64,000 nucleotides of DNA from Sternotherus odoratus (Eukaryota; Chordata; Testudines; Kinosternidae). Position 1 is the first letter of the stretch. Each line of letters starts with the position of its first letter. Location of the stretch: contig JAVMKO010000001.1 in assembly GCA_032164245.1 (NCBI GenBank), forward strand, positions 171,448,934-171,512,933. Reading direction: 5' to 3'. This document shows positions 33,665 through 45,445 of this stretch, piece by piece. Under the pieces are notes generated by a model. That model did no database searches, was not told the origin of the DNA, and saw nothing but the letters and a program-made list of their open reading frames with translations. A program made the position numbers and the translations under genes.

Positions 33665-35958
33665 TTACTTGCACTGAGTTGTATAAGGAAGCTTGCAGAA
33701 CATGCATCTATCTGTCTCTAACCAATGCTAATAGCTTCATTTGTATAAGTCCTAATATTCACCTAAATGTTAGCATACAAAGACAAACATTGAAGAAGCC
33801 ACAATAACAGTAAGAAAAGTGGAGTACATCATACATACTGATCTTATCTTCCTGACTGCAACTGATAAATAGTGAACAACATTTCTTCCTGAATTTTCAT
33901 TCTAAAAACTGCCTTCTCTGTTACTATAGCAACTTATTTTGTTTGTAACTTGTAACCCATGCAAAAAATACCCTATTTTTAGGGGGATATATCCTGAAAA
34001 AAACTTTGATATAAATAGTAATAGTAAAGAGAAAAGACTGCAAACTGGAATTGAATACAAAGTCCAATACATATTCTAGATAAGTAGCTTATTCACTATA
34101 AGTAGCACTGAATGCAACATCCATTATGTAGTTTAAAAATATAAATAGCTATTTTATTTGTTGTTTTCAGGTTCTTTACCACAATCTGAATTATTGCCCA
34201 ATTGAATTACTAGCTAGCATTCTCACTTATAAATTCAATTACCCTGTAATGAATTGAGAGCAATTCTGCAGCCACACATGCACATCCTATTGCTGTACGA
34301 CCTCAGTTACATAGATATATGAACAGGATGTGGAATTCATGTAGTCGTTTTTCAACTCCACCTAGTTAGGCAGTAGAAGTCCCTATGTCACATGAAACTG
34401 AATTTTGAGGAAAGAAGCTCCGCAAATACCCAGAGCTCATGAGATAAATTGTGACAGGCACTGCCCTCCTATTTTTTTCTCTAAACACAAAAGAAATAAC
34501 TCTTTTTAGTGTTATCCTTCACCAACCTATCAGTGTTGTAGATTTGCGGTGCTTTATCTTCAGATAAAGGCTGTGAAAACATTAGGATGATTATTCTATG
34601 TTAATTTATTTTTGTGTATATATATATATATGGGTGTATTACGGTGTGTGTAGATGTGTGTGTTTGTACACATATACTTAATATAAAATATGTACCCTGT
34701 GAACATTTTGTTCCTTAGCACTGTAGTACAACAAATGTAAAAGTAGTAATATTCTTAGAGAACTAATATTCAGGTGATCCTGGTCAGCTGATCACTACAG
34801 CTCATCTCTTCTCTACGGCTCTGATACAGCAAGGTACTTAAGCACGTGCTTATCCATTAAATAGTGAAAGGGGATCATATACTACAGTGATGAGGGCTGA
34901 AGTACTTGGAGAGATGAAAGCACATGAGTAATATTGCTTAACCGTTTTTATTGAATGGGGATGGGATTACTTACATTCTTAAGGGCTACACTTATTGTCA
35001 ACGTTCAATAAATGTAATCATAATAAATGGAGTTGTCTTATTATGGCACAGTTCTGTACAAGAAGTTTCTGCTGGGAATGTGTTAATGTGGTTGGATGCT
35101 TCTCCCTTGAACTTATTTTGTTACTTTCTGCATCCTCTAGGTAGATGTTCCTTAGGTTTTCCTTAGTAGCTCCTTGACAAACTGTAATGTTACCCCTAAA
35201 ACATTACTCATTACTACATCATTTACTTAATTACTATAACAATATAGAGCCAAAAAAGATAGGGCTTTCTGTTAGGTTTATGTGGTTTGAACTTTATGTA
35301 TCTTTTCTATTGCATGGTTGAGTTTCAATTTCAAAAATGTTGTTGTGGTTTTCCATTAGGTAGTAAAATCAGATTTCATTAGTAATTCTGCCAGTTGCCA
35401 AACTAAACTACAAGCTAGATGATACAAACATGGCAAACATTTAATAGTTTTAGTAGTGGAAAGGAGGAGCAGATGTAATACATATGGATGTTTGGTGCCT
35501 GCTGTAACATCAGTTGTTTGATCTCACTGGAGATTCTGTTGATAGGTATCCTCATCACAAAATGACCACATCTAACACAAATTAACCCCTTTGTTAGAAA
35601 TGGCTGCACAAACTCTAAGAAATTTGTGACACTGGAAGACCAGATGCCAGCTTATGCTGAGACCCTTAGGTCTCCCTGAACACTGACAAATGCATAGCTG
35701 CAAACTAGTCTGGCTCATCTCTGTTAGTACTGTTAAAATAGATTTATAGAGATGTGCTTAATGTTTGGATTTTATGAAATGCTTGTGAGTTGCTGCATGC
35801 ATTAATCTCACTTATAATATCTGTATCCCTTATTGTGATGTAAAATTTAAGTAAAAAGAGACTCATCTATGGCCCCTTCCTGGGTTTACCAGAGGTTCCC
35901 TTTACTTTACTCATTGATCTGTCTTTGCAAGGTCAAAGGGGGCCCGCCTCAGAGAAAT
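33665..35958. other. Mostly featureless
   Basis: AT-rich, with a short (TA)n run at about 34617-34631 next to GT-rich sequence and one old-repeat copy at 34825-34935. No gene supported. Confidence 0.4.
34825..34935. repeat. Old 'AAGCACATGCTTAA' dispersed repeat, copy 3
   Basis: 'gatacagcaaggtacttaag' followed by 'cacgtgcttatcc' matches the head of copy 4 ('gtgcttaagtgctttgctga', other strand). Diverged. Confidence 0.5.
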
Positions 35959-37210
35959 TGTCAGGGTTTTATAGGAAACATGTTTAGGAAAAACTTACCA
36001 GTATAGCTTAGATCTGTCGCCCTTGGGAGGACATGGATACAGCCGTCAAAGGATTGACACCCAGACAGTACTTTTCCAAGATTAGGTCCATACCTAGGAG
36101 GGTGCGGGGCTTGGGGCGGAAGTGACGGATTTGTCTCTTCTGGGACCAACTGGGCCAGCCAATCACACTGGTCCACGGGGCCCCACGAAGCGCGGGGCCT
36201 GGAGCGGTGCCCTCATCTGCTCTTCCCAGGGTATGAAGTATTTTCTTTATTTAGTGTAACCAGTGTTTCCTATTACAATATATCTAAACCTAAATTAAAA
36301 CATAAACAAACCTCTCAGCACAGGTATACAAGTTAAAGTACCCAAGGCCATGTCATACAGTTGGAATGTCTTAAATGACTAAGTTCTACACATGGTGATC
36401 AGTCATATGCAAGACACTGACAGGAAGCTTAATAAACTTCAAACTTTATAAATAATAACACAGACATACACTGCACAGACACCCATCTTTATTATCCCAA
36501 GCATATATATTCATTAACCCTATTTCTATACTATAGCTGGCATGCTTGCTCTCCATCGGCTTCTTTCCTTCTGTTCTATCAGGGACCTTCTGCTCTGTCC
36601 CAGCAACACTGCCGCTGACACGCTGTAATTGTTATTACAGCTACTACTTGTGGTGGTTGCTTGTTCCGCCACAAAAACCCAGCGCACAGGTCTGGCCCTG
36701 ATCTTCTCTTCTTCTGATTCTTCAGTTGTCTTCTCCTGCTCCTCACCATGCAATCTATCAACTGACTTTTACCTGCTGATCCTCTGTCCTTTTATACAGT
36801 TTTTGATCTGTTCTGATTGGCTTGTTTCCCAGTCCTCGTATTAGCATACTCTATCCTCCAGTTACTCTCTCTGACTGGGCCATCTGTATAGACCAATCAC
36901 AACTGCTAAATTTAACTGTCAAACAAGTCTTAGTATTGTAGTCTGTTTAGTATTTTGGCCTGGTGACCTTAATCTAGTTTAGCACTGAGCATGCCTGACA
37001 GACCTCTCCTTGCTGTGTTGCAGTGACCTTTATCTGACCTCAGTCCACACTTGTTGGCCTACCAGCACACTAGCCATAGGCTGCTAATTCATACCTCTTG
37101 GCTGTGTGGCAACATTTTACATATGCCAGATTGCCAAAACTAAACTGTAAACTCTTTTAGTATGTATTCACTTGTTAATTTATGCATCCTAATGTTAAGG
37201 CCTGCTGTTG
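35959..37210 (-). other. Possible LTR-like sequence, unresolved
   Basis: On the minus strand a TATA-like 'tgtataaaag' (plus about 36790-36799) lies about 300 bp before an AATAAA (plus 36487-36492), the order expected of U3-R. Upstream of the TATA the sequence is promoter-like in texture. No TG...CA ends or target duplication could be fixed. A short CpG-bearing patch at 36170-36205 ('gccccacgaagcgcggggcc') may be a separate transposon scrap. Confidence 0.25.
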
Positions 37211-37923
37211 CCACCCTATTTCTTACCAATTTAGTTAATTTTATTTCAAGTTCTTCCCCTATTTTCAGTTAATGATGGCAAAGCAGAGTTTTTTGTGTGG
37301 TCCCTAGGAAACAGAATAGAATAGCTCAACATTTTCCATATCAGTAACAGCTACACAAGGGGGCACAAAAGACATCTTAGTTTCCCTCATTTCACACTTA
37401 AATTTATTCACTTTGCTCATCCCCAATTGCTGGCAACTGTCGTTACTGTTTAACACCATTATGGTCCTTGTTGGATTATTCTGTCATCACCCAGCCAACC
37501 TATGGAACAGAACTCCAAAGCCTCCCTCTTAGGGTGACCTGACACCAAATGTGAAAAATCGGGACGGGGTGGGAGGTAATAGGAGCCTATTGTTGTAGGA
37601 GCAGCAGTGATCTGTATCCTATGTATACCTGTATGCTCAAAAAGTCTGTTACACTTCCCTTCCCCCCCTTGTCTCCTCTCCCTCTTTGAATACCTGAAAA
37701 GTGGCTTTCCCCCATCCCTCCCTCCTGGAGTGCTTGGAGATGAATGGGCTGCTTGAACAGCTGGAAGACAGAAGAGCTCCAAAGGTAGACAAGGTGTCTA
37801 GGACTCTAATTGGGCAATAAGCACACACCCAAAGCATGGACACTGCATGGACCCAGCCTGAGCTGGAGTGTGACCAACTGGATGCATCCAGGTCATCTTT
37901 AGTCGCAGGCCAGGAGCTGGTCC

Positions 37924-37930
37924 TTAAAAG
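37924..37930 (+). promoter_or_regulatory. TATA-like box of the solo LTR
   Basis: 'ttaaaag' within 'tccttaaaaggggaag', about 260 bp upstream of the LTR poly(A) signal. Consistent with a U3 promoter; activity cannot be judged from sequence. Confidence 0.45.
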
Positions 37931-38191
37931 GGGAAGTTGCCTCTCTCTCGCTCACAAGCTGGTACCTCCCAAGAAGGCCCTTCACCTGGACCACCTGGCC
38001 AGTGGTTTGCTGAGTTGCATTCCATCCTGCCTTGGGACGATGTACCCTCATCACACCATCCATTGCTGCGCTATGGGACACTTACCCTGAAAGATCCTGT
38101 GCCTGTCCTGGGAGCGTGAGTATGAGAGTGTGAGTGTGACCTGACCCTCCCTCCTCCTGCGCCCCCTTCTTTGGAACTTAGATATCAATGC

Positions 38192-38197
38192 AATAAA
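38192..38197 (+). promoter_or_regulatory. Poly(A) signal of the solo LTR
   Basis: AATAAA about 80 bp before the LTR 3' edge, where R/U5 is expected. Confidence 0.65.
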
Positions 38198-38404
38198 TAT
38201 GCTGCTTTCTGCCAAACTCTGGTGGGTCATTAATCCTCCCTACGCTTAGTAGCTGGCCCAAATTTTGGGTAACACCTATATAAGAAAAAGACCCCAAAAT
38301 CGGGACTGTCCCTATAAAATTGGGACATCTGGTCACCCTACTCCCTCTGACCATTAAATTCTCAGGACAGGCTTTTCAGGCACAGGAGCAGGGTTAGTAT
38401 GCAG

Positions 38405-38610
38405 GAGACAGTGTTGTCTAATGGTTAGATCAAAAATCTCTTAAGAATTAGGAAAATAGAGTTCCATTCCTGACTCTGCCACAGACCCTGAGCAAGTCAC
38501 ACAAGCTCTCTGTGTTACCATTTCTTCCCTTTCTAGAAAATGGAGAGTGTTTGTTGTAGAGTATTTTTTGAACCTCAGATGGCAGGTGCTAGTTCAACTA
38601 TTTAGCAGAT
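38405..38610 (+). repeat. MIR-like CORE-SINE
   Basis: Contains 'tgtctaatggttagatca' (tRNA-like head), 'cctgactctgccacagaccc', 'tgagcaagtcacacaagctc' and 'tagaaaatggagag', in the order of MIR elements shared by amniotes. Old and diverged. Confidence 0.75.
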
Positions 38611-40931
38611 AGCCCATAAACAACTATGGTGACACTGAGCAGTTATGCACTCAGGAAATGGTGAAATTAAGGAACACATTTATGTATTTTTGTCTTCTTT
38701 GAATACAGTTTAGCAGCTGGATATGAGGATAGCCAGCACCAGGTGACTTGCCCTGTCTCCAGCCACTGCTCTGTGGAGCACAATGTGAGAACCTCAGATT
38801 TTTTTAACACTACTTTTTCTGGTCCTCAGGGGACTGTGGGGCCCCAGGAAACCTGGGAGAGGAAAGTAGGGTGTGAGATGCTGCTTCTGCACCTGCTTCC
38901 TTCTGTCTCAGCTGAATGGCCAAACCACCCCTCCTAAATGCCTTGGAATCTTCAAACTCCACCATTCAGCCTGGCAGTTCCCATCTACAATCCCCCTCTT
39001 TCTGAACCATGGATGTATTCACACTATAGTATCCACCGACTCTTTAAAAACTCCCACACCCCAATCTGGATCTATCCTGGTTATGTGATATGTATGTACC
39101 TCGTGAACCTTGTAACTGATACTTGCAATCCCCCATAACCCAAGCCCAACCCCAGATGTTCAGTACCTTCCTTCTTAACTTGTGTAAATTTGATTCTAAA
39201 TATTAGCTTTTATAAAATTTCACTACCCATAGAGCAACAGTTATTCATTCACCTTGTCCCTCTTCTTCTCCTTCTACACTAGTCAGACCTTTCTCTTTCT
39301 GTCCTCTGTTGCTGGTCTGAGCTGGAAGGACAGGGAAGTTAAGTGGCATCTGAGATTTCTTCAACTCTAGACAGAAACCCAGAAAGGTACCTCTCTCAGA
39401 TTGGCTTTTCTGACTCCAAATAATTTGCCATTCTGTTCAATCTCAGTTGTTTTTCCAGTGGAAGAAGCAACTAGTGATTGAATCCAGTTTAGTGGGAAAG
39501 ATCCTAAGAGATACAGATCTAACATAAAGCTGCCATCTCCTCCTAAAAGTAAGCGGTGTCTTGAGAAAGACAATATTGTTTCCTCTGTGCTTGACCAGTC
39601 ACAGTTTACTGCAGTTCTGGATTTAATTTTATTTATTAATTTAATGTTTATTTAGCCACTTGTATTTGAGTCTCTAAGCTAAATCCCAAAGGCTAATAGA
39701 AAAACAAAATCACAACTATAGGCTTAGGTCCTCAGATGATGTACGTGGGCACAATTCTATTTAAAGCCAATGTGGCTGAACCTTATTAGAGCAGCTGATG
39801 ATCTACCCCTGCAATCTATCTAAATTTCAGTGTGTTCTAGAGATATTAAAGATTTGCTGAAAAATTTCAAACCGTATTAGCCTAGAGAACCCTAAAAGAG
39901 CAAGCTGGTCCTTTGGTATAGCATTCAATAGAGAGCTATATGCCTCTGACTGTTTTCTTGCTGCCAATGTCATCAGATCCTTTGCTGTGATAAATGCATT
40001 TCTAAAATTCATTTCTATTAAAAATCTGCTGTCTCAGGAAGGTGCTACACAGCCTTTCAAATCAGTTAGCATTTTAATCTTTATAAGGAAGACTTTATTT
40101 GCATTCAAAATATGGTCAGAGTGAATGGTAATACATCCATTTGTTTTGCACAGCAGTATTGAAAGGATGCCACATTAAGTATTTCAAATATAGGTAAGTT
40201 TCCTAAACTGCTACTGAATATTCAGAAACGCTCTTCTGAACCTAAAATTTCTATGCAGCTGTAGTGGATTGTAGCTGGCATGGCCTTTAACAAGGGGGTT
40301 GTGTAAACAGGTGAGTTTGCTTGTTTCAGTGCAGTTTCTAATGGCTAATGACCCATTTTAATTCAAACATATGTTCAAGAAATTCCAAGTATCCAGCACT
40401 AAGCAAGTGTGGAGTCTGAATTACCTTTTTTTCCACCTTAAGGACAATAATGGTCCCAGGGCTAAAATGGCCCCCTTTGTAGATGGTATGCAGGAGGCTC
40501 TGAGCATCACAGGAGCTCTATGAAATAGCCAGAGGATGTCCTCTCCAGATTCTTCACCAGGACTTTGGAACAACCAAGGAATAGTCTGCCATTGGACACT
40601 CCATCACCAGTTTTAAAATGAACCCCATGCATTTTGGGACAAGACTTTGGGAGTGTAGTTAGTTCTGTATGAATACACAATACAGCTAAGGGCTGTGTAT
40701 CAGAAAAAACCTTGATTAGTGGTGTGATTTAAGGAGGTCTCAGTAACATGACTCACAAGCTCTTGCGGAGGGGTGATGTGTGGATGGAGTGGTTCAGCAG
40801 TGGGGCCTGCATTCCTCCTACATTCTTCTGACCTGGACTCCAAATAGGCCTGTGCAATGGGGAATGTTGAGGGTTGTGTGGATAAGGGCCACTGGATCTG
40901 CTCAGTACCCTTACATGGAACGGTGACCCCG
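38611..40931. other. No recognisable feature
   Basis: About 2.3 kb of mostly AT-rich unique sequence. Short ORFs only. Confidence 0.4.
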
Positions 40932-40939
40932 ATGCCAAC

Positions 40940-41413
40940 CAGGGCCGGCGACAGAAATTTTGGGGCCCCTACTCTGATCGTTTGGGCCCCCCCCCCCCCC
41001 CGCCGGTCTCCTGCCGCCCGCGCCCTGCCCCGCCCGGGCCTACGTGGATCGCCCGCTGGGTCCTGCCGCGCCCCCCGCGCGCTCCCTGGCGGCCGGCCCG
41101 CAGGTGTCTCACCCATGCCAGCGGTGGCCACAGCGTCGCTCCGGGCTCCAGTGGGCTCGGCGCTCCGCGGCTGCCCCGCCTCCCCCTGCTGGGCTGCCAT
41201 TGGCTCCCAGCCCCAGGTCTCCCCAGCCCCGCTCGCTGGCCCCCGCCCCCGCAGAGTGGCGCTCGCTCTCCGATCACTCCTCTGACAGGCCCGGCGACAA
41301 GGGGGGACGACTACGGGTACAGCTGTGTACCAGCCCCCGGACTTAAAGGGGCCCCCCTTAAGTCTGGGGCCCGGTACAGCTGTACCCATAGTACCCCCCT
41401 GTCGCCGGCCCTG
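40940..41413. mobile_element. GC-rich hAT family C, copy 1
   Basis: Ends 'cagggccggcgacagaaatt' and, reverse complement of the right, 'cagggccggcgacagggggg', with a perfect 8-bp duplication 'atgccaac' (40932-40939, 41414-41421). The interior is CpG-rich and makes long spurious ORFs: 241 codons minus at 40700-41425 and 171 codons plus at 40982-41497. 474 bp, no transposase. Confidence 0.93.
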
Positions 41414-41421
41414 ATGCCAAC

Positions 41422-44038
41422 TCATAAACTGGTACAGCAGCCAAGAAGGCTGTGGAGGTGCTATGCTGCAGCCTCCCTGCTTATCCCTGGGCTATAAGGG
41501 GGTAGACTTAGGTCTCTCCCACAAATGGCAGCCTCATAAAATCCTGATTATTTGGTCTTTGTCCAGGATTCCAGAATTTCACTCTGGATCATCTCTTGGA
41601 TGCTCAGGCCAGAGTCTGATGAAAACTACTGCTGTATTTGGTTGGCTAGAGTGATTCAGCTATAGTTAGACTGATGGAAAAGTGTATGCCCCTTGAATGC
41701 CTCCAGAGTGCACTTTGCTTGTAAAGAACAGTTTCCTCCAGATATAATTAGGGTTATAACCAGCCACCTTTTGGGCCTTATCCCTTTTGTGGGAAATTTT
41801 ACCAACCTAAGTAAGAAATAAACAAATCAACAATAACAGCAGCCTTTTCTGTATTCAGTTGGTTGTCAGCATAAATACACATCATTAGCAGGGGTACAAT
41901 TTCAATTTGGGGAAATTCAACTCTCTCTCCCTCTCTCCTTGCAACATTTCAATCATCACAGCTTGTTGTGGAGAAAAAAAATCTTTCCTAGCTGCCGGTT
42001 GTAACCAGCCTAACTCTGGCCATAATCCAATCCACATCTGGGAGGTATTACCACATGCTGACATTTTAAAAATATGGGTGTCAGGCTTTATGCATTTTTT
42101 TCACATTTTGACATATGATGCTAACATTGTATTCAGAACCAGTCTTGGTATTTTGATTTTAAATGTATGTTTTAATGTTGGCTCCATTCTGTTGCCTTTT
42201 TCTCAAGAGAATGTATTTGTCTTGGGTATGATCAGTTCCATGGTTAAAGGGCAGAGGCTCTTAAAACAACAGGTAGATTTTATGCAAGAAAAGGAAGAAG
42301 ATTCAAATTAAAAGTAAATAATATAGCGGGGGGTTAAATCTAAGCTTTATTTGCTTTTCAAGGGGGTGATGAAGTTTCTTTTACCTAAGAGGCAGCTATT
42401 GGATACTGCCTTATTCTCTTCCAACAAACAACCCAGTTCTCCTGTGTAGACTATGAGTACATGCATTCAGCAGTGACAGAGAATAACGTCTGACATCCAG
42501 ACCACACTCTTTTACAGAAAACTAATGTTGCAGGGGCGTTTCTCTCAGACTATCCCGTCCTATGAATATTAATCCATCTTCATCCTCTGAAAAACAGCAT
42601 TGGGAATTTGGTCCAATGAGACTTCTGAATCAAAATGAAGAGAACAGAGAAGATTGAGCTAAGTGGTTCTCCAACCCTAATCGCCCCTCTTTTAAGAGCT
42701 GAGCGAAGAGAATGCAATTAAAGAGCAATGTCTTGTTAGAAAGAGCAAAAGGTGTAATTTCTCTCTTTGCCTACAAATCCTAAACCCTATCTGCCTTTAA
42801 AGTAACCCATAACAAGTTAAAGGAAAGTAATAGATACCCACCAAAACCATATGTAAGTGTGGAAATTTTCTTAAAATCAGCTAAATCCATAGTGCTTTCA
42901 TCCTTGTTTATTTGCAGTAATAGGAAAGAGCTTCTCAAAATGTCAGTAACCTCCTTGGGATGAGTGAGTTTTACTGTTTTTAAAAGTATTGGCTCTAGTG
43001 TGAACGTAAAGGAAAGAGTCATTTCTTTTGTTCTGGATTACAAAAATTACTAATGGATTTCTTTGAGTATAGTCCTTTTACACAGTGCATAGCACTATAC
43101 TGAAAGTCCCCCAGATGGCCTTAATCAGAAATTGAAGAGACCAATCAGGACTTGTAAGGATAAAGAACAGCAGAATGTAGCTTGTTAAGAGATTTGTAAG
43201 ACTAAATCTGATAGGCAACTACCAGTATGGCCATTATAATGAACTACATTCAATATTTTGTTTGGCAAGCACCACAATACATTAAATATCAAATTTTTAA
43301 GATATTTAACACTTACACAGGGCACAATCTTGGTCTTATTGAAGCAGTAATCCTGTTCCATTCAATGGCGGCAGTATATGCTGGATTTTTACATCCACGC
43401 TAGCACAGTCCGAAGCCATGTCTGTTCTTAAGTAGAAGGAGATGAGCAAAAAATTGAATTACTTAAATAATTTGGAGTATTATCCAGCTGACACTTCAGA
43501 CTGGAATAGGTGCAAATACAGGTTGGTGAAAGAACTTTCCTTACAAGCAACTGATTCTTTTCAGTTTCCAGGAAGCTAGACCATATAACCAGGCTTTCTT
43601 TCATTAAAAACTTCCACTAGCAAACGAATGTTTTGGCTACAAAATATGCATGTAAGAGAGGAATGCTCTGTAAAGTCTGAGAAAAAGCTGAGAAATGAGC
43701 TCAGCCATTAAAACATGTGGCAAAGTATACTGGGCTGTGAATTCAACACCTTCTCTTTTAACTTTTTCATTTAATTAATGTTTGTCTGAAGGTCATGTTC
43801 TTGTTACTCAGAAGCATGTCTCAGTGGTGCTAATGTACAGCTGAGGTGACCTCAAGTTGGTTAACAATTATCACCCTATAGTTTCCCAGCCAATTATCTC
43901 CAAAGGGTCTAGAAAGGATTATTTATTATGCTTGTTTCACTCAGTTTAAAAAAAAGAAAGAAAGAAAAACAAACCTCTGAAAAATAATTTGGTTTCCCTG
44001 GGGAAAATTATAAATCCAAGATATAACATTATGAAAGG
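41422..44038. other. No recognisable feature
   Basis: About 2.6 kb AT-rich. The 134-codon plus ORF at 41907-42311 begins in plausible sequence but has no recognisable domain or flanking splice signals. Confidence 0.4.
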
Positions 44039-44046
44039 GCTATGAA

Positions 44047-44510
44047 CAGGGCCGGCGACAGGGGGGTACTACGGGTACAGCTGTACCGGGCCCTGGACTT
44101 TAGGGGGGCCCCGGTACACAGCAGTACCCGTACTCATCCCCCCCTTGTCGCCGGGCCTGGAGAGCGGAGAAGCGGCAGGGAGGCAGCGCAGCTCTCCTCC
44201 GGAGCGGCCGAGCGCGCGTGTCCCCGGCAGGAGCAGTGAGCCCAGCCGGTGGCAGCGGCGCAGTCCGGGGGAGAAAGGGCGCACGGGGGGGGGGGGGGGG
44301 AAGAGCTCCCGGGCTCGTGCTCCCGCGGGACCCCGCACTGCCGCCAGCCGCTGTCAGCTGGGGGGGAGCGCCGGCTGGGCTGGGGGGGGGGGCGGCTGGG
44401 CTGGGGGGGCCCCCAGCCGCTGTCAGATGGGGGGGGGGGAGTGCCAGCTGGGCTGGGGGGGGCCCAAATGATCAGAGTAGGGGGCCCCCAAATTTCTGTC
44501 GCCGGCCCTG
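44047..44510. mobile_element. GC-rich hAT family C, copy 2 (inverted)
   Basis: Ends 'cagggccggcgacagggggg' and reverse complement 'cagggccggcgacagaaatt', i.e. the opposite orientation to copy 1. Perfect 8-bp duplication 'gctatgaa' (44039-44046, 44511-44518). 464 bp. The G-rich interior yields overlapping spurious ORFs. Confidence 0.93.
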
Positions 44511-44756
44511 GCTATGAATAGTGGTCATGTTTTTAATTAATCTCTGAATTTCCATACAATCTCCCTGCTCACATAAGATATCATACAGTTGCAAAATGCT
44601 TTGGGGTTGTTTGGTACCGTACTTCTGCTGTATGAAGGGAAGTGAAGATAATTTCTTAAGGTGTTGTGGAAGAATTAATTTATCATAAGCAGATATTTGG
44701 GGATGTGTGCTCTGTGGATAGATAAATATAAATATATAAATATAAATGGAGATATA

Positions 44757-44942
44757 CCAATCTCCTAGAACTGGAAAGACCTTGAAGGTCATCGAGTCCA
44801 GTCCCCTGCCTACACTAGCAGGATCCCCCTGCCTACACTAGCAGGATTTTTGCCCCAGATCCCTAAATGGCCCCCTCAAGGATTGAACTCACAACCCTGG
44901 GTTTAGCAGGCCAACACTCAAACCACTGAGCTATCCCCCCAC
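44757..44942 (-). mobile_element. tRNA-derived SINE
   Basis: On the minus strand 'gggatagctcagtggtttga' (A-box, D-arm like) and 'ggttgtgagttcaatcc' (B-box) start the element at about 44942, followed by a tRNA-unrelated body and a 3' end 'gaccttcaaggtctttccag' resembling CR1 tails. That tail would let CR1 machinery copy it. A 21-bp tandem duplication 'ccctgcctacactagcagga' occurs at about 44803-44848. It is a SINE, not a working tRNA: acceptor pairing is absent. Confidence 0.85.
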
Positions 44943-45043
44943 CCTCTATAGATACTATAGAGTGTACTCTACATAGTCATACTTACAATACGCACATATT
45001 CCATTTATATGAATAGGATTGCATGGGGTGTCAGAAGAGCTAC

Positions 45044-45061
45044 AGTGTGTGTGTGTGTGTG
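45044..45061. repeat. (GT)n microsatellite
   Basis: A short pure GT run followed by 'acacacat', so a small hairpin is possible. Confidence 0.9.
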
Positions 45062-45445
45062 TACACACATTGAGTTCCATATATATATGTCCAATATCTC
45101 TATTGGCCTAGGTTTTTATATTGTTACCCCTTTTGACCTGAGTAGCTAGCAAAAAATGTGGGCTCTTGAGTGTTGTTCTGGTTAGCAGGAGAAAATGATT
45201 ATGGAACCAGGTGCAATCCTGTTTATTTACAAAGAATTTACGAAGTCCTGTTTCCCTGAACATAGTAGGAATTAAACAACAGAAGATATTTTCTTTGCTC
45301 CAGGCCTTTCAGCCAGCACTCTGTCCAAAAGCTTTCTCTCTCTAGGCATTTTCTCTGGGTCATGCTACCAGTGCTTCTGTTGCTATGTCTGGCTTCCTGC
45401 TCCTCCTGTGTCTCTGGTGCTGTGCAGTTACACATACAAAGAAAC

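Larger units (their letters stand above)
37591..38274 (+). mobile_element. Solo LTR nested in a hAT element
   Basis: A 684-bp segment with TG...CA ends ('tgttgtagga...gggtaaca') flanked by a perfect 5-bp duplication 'cctat' (37586-37590, 38275-38279). The host hAT sequence is continuous once it is excluded. A TATA-like 'ttaaaag' at 37924-37930 and the poly(A) signal 'aataaa' at 38192-38197 fit U3-R-U5 order on the plus strand. No internal retroviral sequence remains. ORFs inside (37836-38090, 37459-37782) are incidental. Confidence 0.88.
37530..38340 (-). mobile_element. hAT MITE interrupted by a solo LTR
   Basis: Left end 'tagggtgacctgacacc' and right end 'gacatctggtcaccct' (+a) are inverted repeats, flanked by the perfect 8-bp duplication 'ctccctct' (37522-37529, 38341-38348). 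Without its guest the element would be about 120 bp and reads as the reverse complement of the uninterrupted copy at 46586-46708 ('atcgggac', 'gggacagtcc', 'ttttcttatatagg'). Confidence 0.92.

Noticed and set aside
40700..41425. 241-codon minus ORF, longest in the window
   Set aside because: It lies almost wholly inside the GC-rich hAT at 40940-41413. Equally long frames exist on the other strand, and composition (Gly/Arg/Ala/Pro) follows base content.
41907..42311. 134-codon plus ORF
   Set aside because: No recognisable motif; the Ile/Phe/Leu-rich make-up fits AT-rich chance sequence.
44880..44942. tRNA gene on the minus strand
   Set aside because: A- and B-box blocks are present, but acceptor-stem pairing is lacking and a SINE body follows.
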